Source of the DNA: Ptychodera flava
Lineage: Eukaryota; Hemichordata; Enteropneusta; Ptychoderidae
DNA length: 64,000 nt
NCBI RefSeq assembly: GCF_041260155.1
Contig: NC_091935.1
Span: forward strand, 39,202,803 to 39,266,802
Direction: 5' to 3'
Shown here: positions 1-12,700 of the stretch, in pieces
Layout: the number at the start of each line of letters is the position of its first letter
Position numbering within the stretch: the stretch's first letter is position 1
Notes under the pieces: model-generated
Database searches by the model: none
The model's input: the letters and a program-made list of their open reading frames with translations, nothing else
What the model was told of the DNA's origin: nothing
Position numbers and translations under genes: made by a program

Positions 1-608
1 TAAAGGGGAAGTTCACCAAGGATGATTTTTACATATGTGCTAGCTTTGTGGTCACTTACCCCGGAAAAGCTATTTTCGCCATTTATAACTTGCACGATTT
101 TTACAAAAACCGATAGAAATAGTACAGGAAGTTGCCCATGTAATTTGAATCATGGGAAAAAGCGCCAAGCTTGGAGCTTGCATAATGTGATATGGAAGGC
201 ACCATTTTCCCATGGGTATGGCATTGTCCACTCACCCAGGCTCAAACCAGGCTGTGCGTATTAACATAACTTTTGTTTATACTGAGTATCCTTGCATAAA
301 CGGTGAATCACTTATAATAAACTGTCCACTGTCAGATTTTGTGTTGCTGTTTACTACTGTACTACTGTGAGTGGACAATGTGGGGGCCATACCCATCCGA
401 AGATGGTCCCTTCCATATCACATGATGCAAGCTCCAAGCTTGGGGCTTTTTTCCCATGATTCAAATTACATGGGCAACTTCCTGTACTATTTTTATCATT
501 TTCATAGAAAATCGGGCGAGTTATAAATGTGAAAATAGCTTTTCTGGGGTAAATGACCACAGAGCTACCACATATGTAAAAATCATCCTTGGTGAACTTC
601 CCTTTAAA
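1..608. repeat. Foldback (long inverted repeat) element
   Basis: The left arm (about 1-238) and the reverse complement of the right arm (about 364-608) match along nearly their whole length with scattered differences; about 125 bases separate them. Both arms carry short open frames that are mirror images of one another, so these are repeat sequence and not genes. The element reaches the left edge of the window, so its outer end and any target-site duplication cannot be judged. No transposase is visible; it reads as a non-autonomous foldback or MITE-type element. Confidence 0.85.
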
Positions 609-729
609 GACCACGAAGTATCCTTTGTGTGATCACAGCACTTGATATGCATGATTTGTAATGCATATTCTCATGCATTTCTACATGACACTACAGACTG
701 CTGTACAGTATTACTTATATTTCACTCAC

Positions 730-3700
730 TTTTACTTTCTTCTTTGATATCTACAATACCAAATCTTATATGTGCTCCAGTACTGCTGAATGTTGATGCT
801 GTTCTGTCAAACACTGACATGTAACCATTGACGTTTTTACCCCAGGCAGCAAAGAAACACAGAATAATTGGAGAACGCTGTGTTTTGCCTTCCATCACTT
901 CCTTCTGAAAATTCACCTGAAAAAACAAACATATACTCACAGACAGTTGCTATTTATATTGTAACGTCAACATTCTTTATGTAACATTAAATGTACACAG
1001 GAAGACAGATACAGATTTTGCTCAACAATGACCTGATGGACTGAGTATCCAATCTGTGTTAAGGTAGAACATGGCTCTAGGACAGATATTTGGACTCTAA
1101 AATTTTTCCACTTCTATTCTGTTCTACCACTTGTGTGGGCTCATTTTAAAGCTCTTGGTGTAAGAAAACTTTTTACTGTCTTAGTTTTTCAAAAATAAAG
1201 AATTTTATTTTTCTCCATAGAGTTAACACACAGATGGCAGCCATTTTGAATTTCAAATATCAGGAAATCTCAGGTAATTTGTTTCTCTAATACCAAATTT
1301 TGTATGGTGGCCCCTGATTTTTATTTTTTATTTTATGAGAGAATGATCGAAAGTTTCATTGAGGAAAGTTTGAGCAAAGGTTTAAGTCTTTCACTTTCGA
1401 GGCGCAGACTACCTTAATTAATCTAATGGGACTTTCCAATTGAAACAGAGCAGGATAAGCTTTCATCAGCACTCTTGAGAAATTTTAAAATGTTCAATAT
1501 GATGTAACTTACCAAAGACACTTTTTGCAGTGATGTTTTCATGGTTGTGATGTGCAATTCAATGATTTCTTTCCTGACTTCTGATTTCTGAAGTCTCTTG
1601 TACACCCTTATAGAGCCTTTCTTCCAGTCTGTTGATAAAAACAATATTCAACTTTTAATTTCTCGAAGCTTTGAGCCAGATGTGTGCATCACACAAGACA
1701 ATAAAGTCTAGAACCATCACCCCTAGTGATGTGAATGTGGTTGGAGGAAGCTCTGTTTTTGGTAACCTTCAAGGAAGTATGAAGAGCGCCCTCACACTAC
1801 AACTTTCCTGTACTTACTTGATTAAAAAGCTTACAGATATTGTCATCAATAAACATAGATTTAAATACATACCTGTGCCATCAAGCATCAATACAGTTGG
1901 GTATTTCTCAATCTTAAATCTTGACACCAGTGGTTTTTCATGCGCAGAATTTGTAGGAACAATTAAAAACTGTACATCTTCATTCTTGCCATTAGATTTC
2001 AGCTGGGAAAAGAATAAGGCCAGAATGCATATTTAGAAAGACAGCATATTCCTTAATTACAAGTAACACACATCAATTGGTGAACTGTTTCATTAATAAT
2101 AAAGTCATATGAAATCTTAATTTCTCTGTTACCATGAAAAAAGAGGCAAAGTGTAAATTTTCTTTTGTATGATAAAATAAAATTCTTAAGAAAAAAACAT
2201 TGTAAGTATAAATGGTTTTGTTTTTTCAAACCACTGGCACAACTTAAATCATGTAAAACCGGCGTAAAGGCCTGGAATCAGAGTACTATTTATGTACATT
2301 GATGTGAAAATGACACATTCTACAGTCAGCAGTTTGAAAATTGATTGACTTTTTACAAATGAGTGAAAAGCAATAAATCATGACCTTTTTTTTCATTTTT
2401 AGAGAATTAATGAAGCACCAAGTATCAATCACATGAACAAGTTGTGCTTTATGTAAGAATGTCTTATCTTGTCCAGTGAATAAGACAACCTTTAGAGCTC
2501 AAACTTAACAGTTGCCTGCTTGCCTGGGGCAAGTAAAACCTGACATCGGGCAAGTGAAAATAAATTGCACTTGCTCTTTGGGCAAGTGACAGACTTTGAT
2601 CAAATTTACATGTCTTGGAAATAAAAGACTCAAGAAATTTTGTTGAACAATGCTTGCTGTTATTAAGTTTCAAGTCACTGAAGTGGGGATTATAGCAACA
2701 AACCGACAACTAATCTGTGAGACGCCAACATTCAGCGATTCACAGTGATATCCAGCTGTTGTTCCCTCCAACTGGAAATCTAATCTCATTAATGTAAAAC
2801 TTACACTTGTCACAACTGACTCCAAAGACACTTGATATGCTTGTACGAATATCTATTAATAGGCCTCCCTTTCACCTCTATGACCCTAACCCTTCACCTC
2901 TATGACCCTAACCCTTCACCTCTATGACCCCAACCCTGCACTGGAATATTGGTGGACAAGTGGGCAGAGATCACAAAGACCAACACTTATGGATAGTGAC
3001 AATTGACATGAACATCAACACAAACAAACAAAAAAATGTAAACAGACAAAAAAATTGGGACAAGCAGGTTTACTCATTTGGCAAGTAAAATTTCTCGGTG
3101 TTTGCCTGTAGGGCAAGTAGGTGAAAAAGTTAAGTTCAAGCCCTGAACCGTGCTGGAATAAGTCATTGTTATGTAGCAGTAAACTTGGCATATTGAAAAC
3201 TTGGAAACTGAGTACTAAAAGTTGCAGTAGTCTGGATATAGGATGATATTCTTTTCAATTCAAAACTTACCTGCTGTAGAATATATTCAACATCTTTGTA
3301 AGAGTCATGACCAGGATATGCTAATACTGTTATCCTAGAAGAGCTGATCATTTCATCAATATTAGAATGACAGGCTTCACTTATCATGGTATCCCTCTTT
3401 GAAAACTGTAAAGTTAGACAAACAAGATGTATATCCGTCACCGCTAAAATCGAAGATACTGATATTAAGAATAGCAGAAAACTCTTTGGCAAACTTTTCA
3501 AGAAATCACTATCAACTTTCACACGTTAATTTGTCACAGATCTCCTCTATTGCATAGTACATCAGCTTTCTCGGTGACCGAAAGCCAACTTAAATCACAG
3601 ATCAGTAAACAAAGCATTAACATTCTCCTCAATGGTTATTGTATTTCATTGAAATGTGTATCATAACATTTTGCACTTTTCATGTGAAACTGAGTTGGCT

Positions 3701-6700
3701 GGATATAACTATCAACAACTGAAGTTTGCCTTGCAAGAACAGCATTTGGCGAACTGCACATTTTATCTCAACAAGGAAAATACCACCAAAATTGGCAGAA
3801 AACTGTCTATGAATTGTTTTGAATGGGAGACTACACTGGCATTGGCTTGATTTAACATGGACTCTACCTACTGTCATTTTCAACCAGTCTGTGATGGCGC
3901 TGGTCACTGCTGATCCATCGTAGTCATAAAATGAAGCACTACTCAGATAACATCGCAGTGTTGGAGAAATGACCTCAATGCTACTACCATGGAGTTTCTG
4001 AAGAATCAACAAAACAGAATTAATTTCAGCTAGTGGTCACATGATTCAATTATTTGTGGAAAAATACCTTCACTGTCCAAACTTACTTTGCTTTCAATGG
4101 GAATTTTTGTACAGTAATAGTTGTTGATGTCAAGTGTGACCCACAAAAGAGGCTATAAACTTGCTTACATTATTCTTACGTTTGTATTTTGTAATATTGT
4201 GGAGGTTTATTAATTAGAACTTGAGAAGTCTTGTTAAAAGCCAATTATGTACAGTATAGTCATTGGTGTCCATTATCCTTTCTTTTTCCTAACACCAAAC
4301 TTACTATCTCATAACACTGCTGTAGTTCTATCATTATTATAGACATCTATAGATTATTGGAGGTGCAGGAGGAAGTGGAGTGAGCCAAATTTTCAAGGCA
4401 AGAACATAAAGGATGAGCAAATCTATATGTAGTTGTTGTTCATGGTCATAGGCCTTTTAAGTTTTCAATTGACCCCTGAATCTGTATTTCTACTGATCTG
4501 TTGCAATAGAATTGGAATGAAACAGGCACTTACTATATATACATGTACCCAAACAAGCTGCAGGACCACTTTACTCATCCTGGAATTCTATCACTACCAG
4601 TACAAAGAAATATAACAGTGTACTGGACTCTATAACATTGCAATGAATTGTCAATCATTGGGAATGATTGTACATTGGTAAAGAGGCTATAGTCATACCC
4701 TAGCAGGAATGATACTGAAGAAGATGAAATAGTGTAATTACATTGATTGCATAAATCACCATCAATGTCAACATTTTTACCTTATTCACTGAGTACAGTC
4801 CAACTTGGATTTGGAACTTTGAAATGTGAAGAAAACGATCAGAATGTTGCATTTCTTGAAGAACCACTTCTAAAGTTGATGTGTCTGTGATAAAGAAAGT
4901 CAGGATTACTTGTTTTAATCTATGAGGAGACACTGTCTGCTGAAATGGTTTCATTCTCTTGAAACAATAATATATTATACCATTATTACATACATACTGC
5001 TATTCCTATGAATAGGGAGTTTTCATTTATTTATACTGGTATTAGCAGAAGATATTAAAATATATCTGAATCATGGAATATCACTGAGACATGGACTCCA
5101 AACAAAGTTGATGGTTGTGTTGAAAAAAATGAAAGTCACTTTATCCAAGCGATATCTTTTATTACCAACATTTTGACCACACATTGGGGAGTTTTGAAAG
5201 ATTGTTTTGACCATAGACGAAAGGACCTGCCTTTTTCTCTAGGCTCAACAATTTATTTTGCGTTAAATAACTCATAGTGTAGCATTAAGTGTAGCATCAT
5301 TCAGTACATCACATGAAACTCAGAGATGAAGTATCATTTGTATATTCAGTCACAGTACTGAGTAGAGGGACTGTGATTCAGCCTATATGACGTGATTGGA
5401 GCTGCATGCAGTTGCACTGTGTATACAATTTGTTACACTATACAAAACATACATGTATATCAAAGCTGACATTGCGATCCATGTGTACATACTGCATGTT
5501 TTCCTTTGCACACTAAGGTACTTTATTTTGTGACAAGAAAAAGTGTTCAAGTTCGACAAAAGTTCACAAAATATGTTACAACTACCAGCGTTTCTTATGG
5601 TTACACATACACGTACTAGGGTAAGGGTTATACTCTATGGAAACAAACTTACCATTGTCTTTGAAAAGAACACAAAACGGAGACTGTGAGGCATGTTTCA
5701 CATAATATTCCAACTCTACTTGTTGAAATCTTGGAAGCTGTAATCTGCTGCCATTGCTTTCTTTGCTAGTATTCCAAATCTCAGTGTCAACACTTTCATC
5801 TTTCACTGGAAGGTCTTCAGATGTTTTAGGTTGAAGCACTGAATCTGTGTTATGATTGTCTTCATCATTGGATGCTGTGCATATAAAAATTTAAAAAGTA
5901 CGCGCAAATGTTAAAAACAGTGGACCTTACTGATTTCATTAACCCTTTTCCTGCCAAGTTCATATTTCACCATGAGGTCAAGTTGGTTAAAACTAGTGAA
6001 GCAAAACATGTCCCACATGGGCCAAGCGGATGAAAATATATGGTTTTGGCTCAATACTGCTTTTTACAGGCAGATTGGGAAGTGATTACTGGCAGATTTG
6101 GAAGTGATGTCTGGCAGGTAAAGGGTTAACTCACAGATAGAAAGTCAGGATTACTGTCTAAAGGGTTCATTTAAAGTTGGGGTTTAGGTTAAGGTCAAGT
6201 TTAGGTTGATAGGTACAGAAATATTACTCATAGCAAATGTCAGTAATCTTCAAAACAGTTATATCCAGTCTGACACCACACTTCAGACTTGATCCAGTGT
6301 GTTCTTACCACAATATGCACCCCAGTAGGTACATACATGTATCAGTCATTTATCTAAAAGTGAAAAACCTGCTTTTATACTGTGTGAAAGGAGTAATTAA
6401 TGCTAGCTTAACCAGTAGATGTAATGGTGGCATATGGACTAAACTTTTCTAGTTTTCCACATGCATTCACACACGCACACGCTGTATCTGACCATTACAT
6501 TGGTCTACAGCCTCCCATAACATTATTCTGTGATTGTAGGAACCCTCTTTTACTGTTAGCTTACAGGGAACTCTTGCCTGTTGTTTGTTTGTTTGGTTAT
6601 TCATTTCTGCATTTCCATATAAAATAAAGAAGATTATATATATATATTTATGTTCATGTTTGTCAACAAAGAAGTGCAGTGTTTTTTGTTTGTTTACAAG

Positions 6701-7377
6701 TATAGTCAATAAATGATATTTTAAGTTTCTAATACAATTCCATATATGAAATAAAACTCTCTTCTTTGCCTTGAGGAGTACAGCACTCATGTGTGTCCAC
6801 AACTCATTCAAAATACCCTTTATGAGTAGACTACTGTGAGTCCCTTATATATATATGTAAACATTATTTACTCATTTATTTACACAACTAATAGAGAAAT
6901 AAATCAATCAATCAATAAAATAAATAAGCAATATCTCATCGGTTATCTCTAAAAATTGTACTATATACTTTTGAAATCCCTAGGGTGGAAGGGAAACAGC
7001 TTTCTGAGACTGATGACAAAAGTATCACTATTCACAGGATGAATGTATTTACAGCAACGGACAGTTAGCAGTTGCAGTCAGGCGGGCAGATCGAGCCCAC
7101 AATCAATTCACTCAGCACTACCCAGCTAACGAGCGCCTGTGAGTCTCGGTGTCATAACAGATACATTGAAGCAGTGAACTCCGACAGACTGTCGGGTAGT
7201 GGGTAGCACGGGTACACGCTGGCATAGTTATAGACAAATACCAAGCGACCGAATGGAGTGCAGTGGTCTAGTGATCTGCATTGCAACTTGCGACTTACCA
7301 GTTACAGTCACAAGCAACAGGCTGTTGAATAGCAACAGCGTCACTAGCGTCCACGTAAATCCTTCACATTTTGCCAT
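730..7377 (-). CDS. TXNDC16/ERp90-like secretory thioredoxin-fold protein, N-terminal 382 residues (3' part off window)
   Basis: Eight coding exons on the minus strand join in frame at GT-AG sites: 7377-7299, 5874-5653, 4932-4781, 3997-3872, 3405-3271, 2002-1873, 1628-1513 and 916-730. Exon 1 starts at a Met followed by a signal peptide with core LVTLLLFNSLLLVTV, so the product enters the ER. Residues 60-195 and 195-320 look like thioredoxin folds; the second keeps the cis-proline motif YPTV (about residue 270) followed by a typical beta strand. A third starts near residue 321 with the strand IILCFFAAW, but the usual CxxC is replaced by GKNV, so no thiol-disulfide active site is present. Multiple inactive domains behind a signal peptide fit TXNDC16 (ERp90), roughly 800 residues in vertebrates, so about half the gene lies beyond the left edge. 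TXNDC11 or another PDI relative is the alternative. The last exon ends in phase 1 at a strong GTGAGT donor. An in-frame upstream Met (7425) was not used because it would bury the signal peptide. Confidence 0.6.
1059..1417. mobile_element. TTAA-flanked MITE, copy A (piggyBac-like, non-autonomous)
   Basis: A 351-bp element (1063-1413) is bounded on both sides by TTAA (1059-1062 and 1414-1417). Its ends are inverted: GGTAGAAC at the left and the complement of GGTAGTCTGCGCCTCG at the right. It shares internal sequence (the phrase around 'gcagccattttgaatttcaaatat') with copies at 21.4, 24.5 and 27.4 kb. It sits in an intron of the thioredoxin-fold gene. No coding capacity is seen. Confidence 0.8.
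2490..3146. mobile_element. MITE-like element with imperfect terminal inverted repeats
   Basis: The left end (about 2492-2525, reading AGAGCTCAAACTTAAC then TGCCTGCTTGCC) is mirrored by the complement of the right end (about 3112-3146, AGGGCTTGAACTTAAC then CCTACTTGCC). The motif GGCAAGT recurs inside both subterminal regions. The CAGGG-type start suggests a hAT-derived element, but no 8-bp target duplication was found. It lies within an intron of the thioredoxin-fold gene. Confidence 0.5.
2871..2936. repeat. 22-bp minisatellite, three units
   Basis: Three head-to-tail copies of a 22-bp unit containing CCCTAACCC start at 2871, 2893 and 2915; the last differs by one base (CCCCAACCC). The unit contains the telomere-like string CCCTAA but the spacing is 22 bp, so this is a minisatellite and not a telomeric tract. 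It lies inside the 2.49-3.15 kb MITE-like element. Confidence 0.9.
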
Positions 7378-9727
7378 TCTTGACGTTTCGCATTGTAACA
7401 CTGTGATCTCCTCAACTATTATCATTCAAAGGGCATGATGATGTGGTCATCAGGCGCTAAATCACAGTTTTTCCTTGTTTTGGCAGGCACCAGCTGAATG
7501 CGACTCCACAAACATTTCTTGAGGTATGCTAATACAAGGTCAAACTTGGGTCAAACGTTACAACTACCTGAACGCGGGTGGCGCTGTTCACCACCATGCA
7601 CTCGCTGAACTCAGTGCATTGCCTCTTCGTTGGAGAGAACTGGGAATGGGGGGGGGGGGGGTAAGGGGGTGTAGTATGCGGCCTAGGGTGGTGAGAAGAA
7701 CACGGAAATTTAATATGGGAGTGCTCATTTTTTACGACCTGTGACGGTTGGAGGAACGGCAATTAGGTCACTCAAAACTAATGAACAGTAATGAGGGAAC
7801 AGCAAAAAACCCTAAAACGCCTAAAATCGTCATGTGATAAGTACCGCCAAACGGCATTACATGTATTTTGTTCACTTTTAACTTGGGGCCTAAAATCGTC
7901 ATGTGATAAGTATCGCCAAACGGCATTAAATGTATTTTGCTCACTTTTGACTTGAGTATGAAAGGAATGATTTGACATTGAACAGTATTCGCTAATAAAG
8001 TGTCTTACAATGATGAATGCTTTCTGAAAGATTTTATCAATTTCCCACTTGAATCTTTATTCATGTTAAAAGAATTGTCACCTGATGGAGAGAAGTCTGA
8101 CAAACTTATATGATACGTGTCAATCACAAATGCACTGAAACTTAAAACAAACAATACTGGAGAAACTTTAATAAAAACTCTGAAAGCAGTGGTCTGTCAT
8201 TTCATATGTAAGAGCCACCAGACTGGGAGCAAGTCCCTTGGCTAAATACTGCATGGATCAGACTTTTTTAAATGGTAAAAAAGTATTATTTTTACATTAT
8301 TGCACAATAATTGAAATTTTACATCTGTATGATGATCAGTAATGTGGTATTTGTATAAAAAACAGCACAGTGTTACCGGCATTTTTTAATGCAGTCTTGC
8401 AGTGTGTCCAAGTATCATACACATACATAGACAGAGAAGTCTAACTGAAAAATATATTTAACTTTGCAAGACAGACTTCAATTAGCAAAAATTGAAAACA
8501 GAATAATCTTAAAATTTAATGATCCCAGCAGACTACAGCAAGTTGTATCTGAAATTCTTTGCTTTCACTACAAGTTCTTATGTTTGTATGGTCAGTGGTG
8601 CTAATCATCCACAATGCATTGCAGCAACCAGTGATCAGGTGAGTTTTTACTTCTCTGTATTGTAGACCAGTAGCAATGTGAAGTTGCAGTATTTGACTTT
8701 CTAATATCAAATATTACATCAAAGACAACCATCATTCCGCATTGTTTGCTTTTAATGGTAAATTCCATTCACCATTTATGTCTATTTACTTTCAGGTTGG
8801 TGATACACCATTAAACCTTGGTAGATGGTCAAAATACAGACCAATTATTAACCGTCCTGAATTCAACATAATTTTTAGCAGATTGTATGGAGCATGACAC
8901 CAGGACTCAACACTTTTTTACTCCCTGATAGAAAGACAATAACGACAATTTCACAAAATAGAGTTTGCCATCTTCACTCTCCATCCATTTATCAAAGATC
9001 ACATGACCCATTCATTAAAATTTGCAATATTACTGCCATGCTAAAACAAATGCACATGTTCTCCTAAATTCTCATTCTCTCCTGTCCTTATTACTGGCAA
9101 ATTTGAATACACAATCAGCAATCACACAGAGTCTGTGCAGTAGAGAGCCTTTCACTAACAAGTGACTAGGTTTGTCTTCTTTTACTCCATTGTCATAAAG
9201 CAGGACAAAATCATCAATCTGATATATTAATAACTATGAAAATCAACAGAATGAAATAATTTGTTGACAATCCTATTAAAGCCAATATTTTCACTTTGTT
9301 GCCTTGCACAGAAAGGTTTCTGACCTTTATTCTTATTATTGACTCGTCACCTCAAGTTTCTTAGGTAAATCACACTGTCAACGTGTTTGCTTTTTATTGT
9401 CACCATGATACATTTATGATCTGTTACACACATTACTTTACTGTTACCATTATGGAAATTCTGATAACATTCACTTCACATTATTTACAATGCTCCTGAA
9501 ACTGCAAAAATAGAAAGATAAAACTACATAAGTTTTAGATATAAACTTTGAACCACATCTGTATAATCCTTGCACTAACTGTGTAAGATAGCAGCAATTA
9601 AAATCATGCAAGCACTTTAGAGTTGGCAGCAATTTTTGTTCAGATAGGTCTGACAACGATTGTCACCTTCATCACCTGTTCTCTTAGGTCAAAATATTTT
9701 CCTTGAAGAGGTTGTGAGACAAGAATG
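7378..9727. other. Intergenic stretch, no gene seen
   Basis: Between the start of the thioredoxin-fold gene and the stop codon of the dioxygenase gene (both minus strand). It should hold the promoter of the former and the 3' UTR of the latter. No TATA box or initiator could be assigned with confidence. It contains a run of G near 7647-7663 and the 69-bp tandem duplication listed separately. The short open frames here show no coding pattern. Confidence 0.6.
7820..7955. repeat. 69-bp direct tandem duplication
   Basis: Two adjacent copies start at 7820 and 7889, each beginning CCTAAAATCGTCATGTGATA and ending in a TTCACTTTT-like stretch. They differ at only a handful of positions, pointing to a recent local duplication. 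Confidence 0.9.
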
Positions 9728-12700
9728 TCAAAGTTCGTCTTTCTGAGGATCGGGTAATGCATATTTCTTGGTAGGTGCTTCTTTGCCAGCCACTGTGATG
9801 CGATGTAAGACTCGCAATCCAACTTCAGCTCTTGATGTTTGGCTATCAGGAGACGCTTCATGACCCACGGCTAGATTATCTGATATAATGAAATCTCCAA
9901 CTTGCCACTGAAATCAATGAAAAAATTTGACATTTGCACATCCTAAACAGTGGTTCATCTAGGCTGTGGGTTTGTGAAATTCACACAACTTAGCAAGTTA
10001 TGCCCCACTTGTCAAATCTCTGATGGTGTTTATTCCTGTGATTGGAGAACACCCTAGTCATGCCACTTCCTGTCATTGAGCTTATACATTTACTGCTGCC
10101 TATTGCTAGCATGTACATGTATGTATATGTGTCCACCTCATGGTACTCTAGCTATATTGAGGGGTCAGCGTCAAAATTACAACAAATTAATTTTGTTATT
10201 ATTGAGAGCGGAGATGTAGCCGAGTGGTTTGCTTGCTGACTTCTTTATCAGGTGAGTATAGTACTTAAGGTTTTCAGATGGAATCTGATTGTGAAGTTTA
10301 CAGAATTTTATAAGTCTTGAAGTCTTGACCAAATAACAATTTGGTGAGTTCCTTGACTTTGTCAACTTGACTTTGTTAAATTTTATTAGACTTGCCCCGG
10401 TGAACGCGATGGCCAACCATAGCTGTCATGCTACTGTCGATTTCTAAAATTGTTCTGTTTACCTGATGTGAATACTGTATTGCTTTATCATTCTTGATAA
10501 ATTCATGGTTTATTTCTTGAAGAAGTTGAGACGTTTCTTTCCAGTCTGTCATTCTTTCTTGTGGTGTTCCTTTGTCCCAAGTGAATGAATCTGTCATACC
10601 CATGTGTATACACAGTGTCTGCAAGAAAAGTCGCACACACAACACAGTTTTCGCACAGTTCTGTATACATATCTTACAATTTTGCATAACAGTGTAGGGT
10701 TAGAGGTTGTGAAGCTCCAGAGCACCCAAACATGGCTAAACTTTCAGTCTACAGTGTACCAGTGGCTTTGTCATATTTGAGGTCCCTACGTCCTATGTAA
10801 AAATAAACCCAAACAAATGACATCAATTTGATAGGACTCATAGTTTTCAAAAAAAATTTCAAGCTTGGGCTTGTTCATGTTATCTATATTCTTGCATGAA
10901 TCTTCATCTGATACGTTTAGAAATGCTCAATAAACATACAAATTGAAGGACAGACACAAATGCCTTTAGGATAAGAACTTTAAGTCATACATGTCTACAG
11001 AAATAGATACAGTAGATGAAAAGAATGATTGTTGATGTAAGATGAGCCGCCTGAAGAAGTAAGATTTAACTTATGATTGACAGCGTTTACCACAGCTATT
11101 AGATTATTTAATGTATAGTTTTCTTAAAGGTATACTGTCATCTGTTCCAATGTTCCAATTTTGCCAAAGTTACCATAGAAAGAAGCAAGTGGCTACTTTT
11201 TAAAAACAGCTAGCACCCTCACATGGGCATTTTGAATACCAAGGAACACCCCTTTGACTATATATGGGCATATTTAGATTACAGGTGACTGCAGTATACC
11301 TTTAATCCACAGAGAAGCTATTTATCACACTCTACTTTTGTACTGCAGGTAATATAATTCTAAACACTGACAAAGAGAGACATATATCTATAAATTAGAA
11401 CTTACCTTTTCACCACTTTCAGGATGAGAGTAAATAAGTGGGTGAATGACACCGCCTCGTCTGTCACTAACCATCCACAGTCTGTCCCAGCGATTTCTTT
11501 GAGATTCTGGCAGTCCCATGATGATTTCATTCAGTGGCGCAAATACTGCGATGAATCAAAACACAAATGTAACCATAGTAATTATCCCTTTGAGCGCCAA
11601 GGTCAATTATTGTTGCCTTTTGTAAAATATACCCCAGTCAATTTTTTCAGATTTTTGCCAAAATTTTGATAAAAAAGCAAAGCTAATGAAAGGTGATGTC
11701 AATTTGGTCAAAAGTTATCAAAAAACTATAGAAAAATTCATATTCATATTAACAAAATGTAATAAAATTTTGGCAGAAAAAACTACAGCACTAAAAGGGT
11801 AAAAAAATGATTTAACAAGGGGAAAAACTCACAAACTTTACGCGTTACCCTTGTAGGTATATTATCCTATATGTGGTGCATATAAGTTTAAAACCCGATA
11901 AGTTTAAAACTTTACTACAGTGTGAATAGTAAGTTAATGTGTTAACTTTTTCACCGGGGGGTATGAGAACATCAGAAAAATGTGAAGTATATGGTATAAA
12001 GAAATGCAGAATGTCTACTTTCATGTCCACTATCACCAAATACATCCTCTTGTGAGGAACCTTGCTTCTTTTCAAACATGTTTTTTTCTATAAAAATACC
12101 ACAATTATACGGTGTCGCTCAAATTTGATCAGCATTGGTACATACCAAAGATCAACAATAAGTGTTATTTCTATCTGTTCCGTGCAGGAAAATTACACGT
12201 TGATGTTATGACAATTTCTGTACAGTACAACCAGAAAAACAACAAGAAATATTTAAACCAGAAAATTAAGAATGACAAAAGTAAATAAGGTCTGAAACTT
12301 TAGGTACTGAAGGTCAACTTTAGCAACATGCATAGCAGAGAATCTTTCAACCATGGATGTACAAAAATAGACATCCATGGTTTCAGCAGATCTGTTAATA
12401 TGTCACAGTTCATAAACAATGATAGGAAATGACCAATTAGCTGTTTCAGTTACTGCTACCACTCCCAAACATAATAGGTACCCGGCATACAAATAGGTTA
12501 AGGTCAAAATCCTCTTATTCAGATGTGTGGGCTGATTCAGATCACTGCCACCACTCCTGCACACTTGCAGTATTTCCTTTTTCTTTCCTCATTTGCACAT
12601 TTTTGACACTGATGTGTTCATTTGAACAAATTCACATCTCAACCCCTACATCTACCTGTACACCAAATACTGAGACGGTAGCTTTGGTGGTATAGGAGCC

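Noticed and set aside
22..614. Two open frames at 22-264 (plus) and 354-614 (minus)
   Set aside because: They are the same sequence in inverted arms of a foldback element, not two genes.
2871..2936. CCCTAACCC strings as interstitial telomere
   Set aside because: The unit is 22 bp with only one CCCTAA per unit, so it is a minisatellite.
10205..10260. TAGCCGAGTGG, resembling the A box of a tRNA or tRNA-derived SINE
   Set aside because: No B box, cloverleaf or SINE tail could be found at the right distance.
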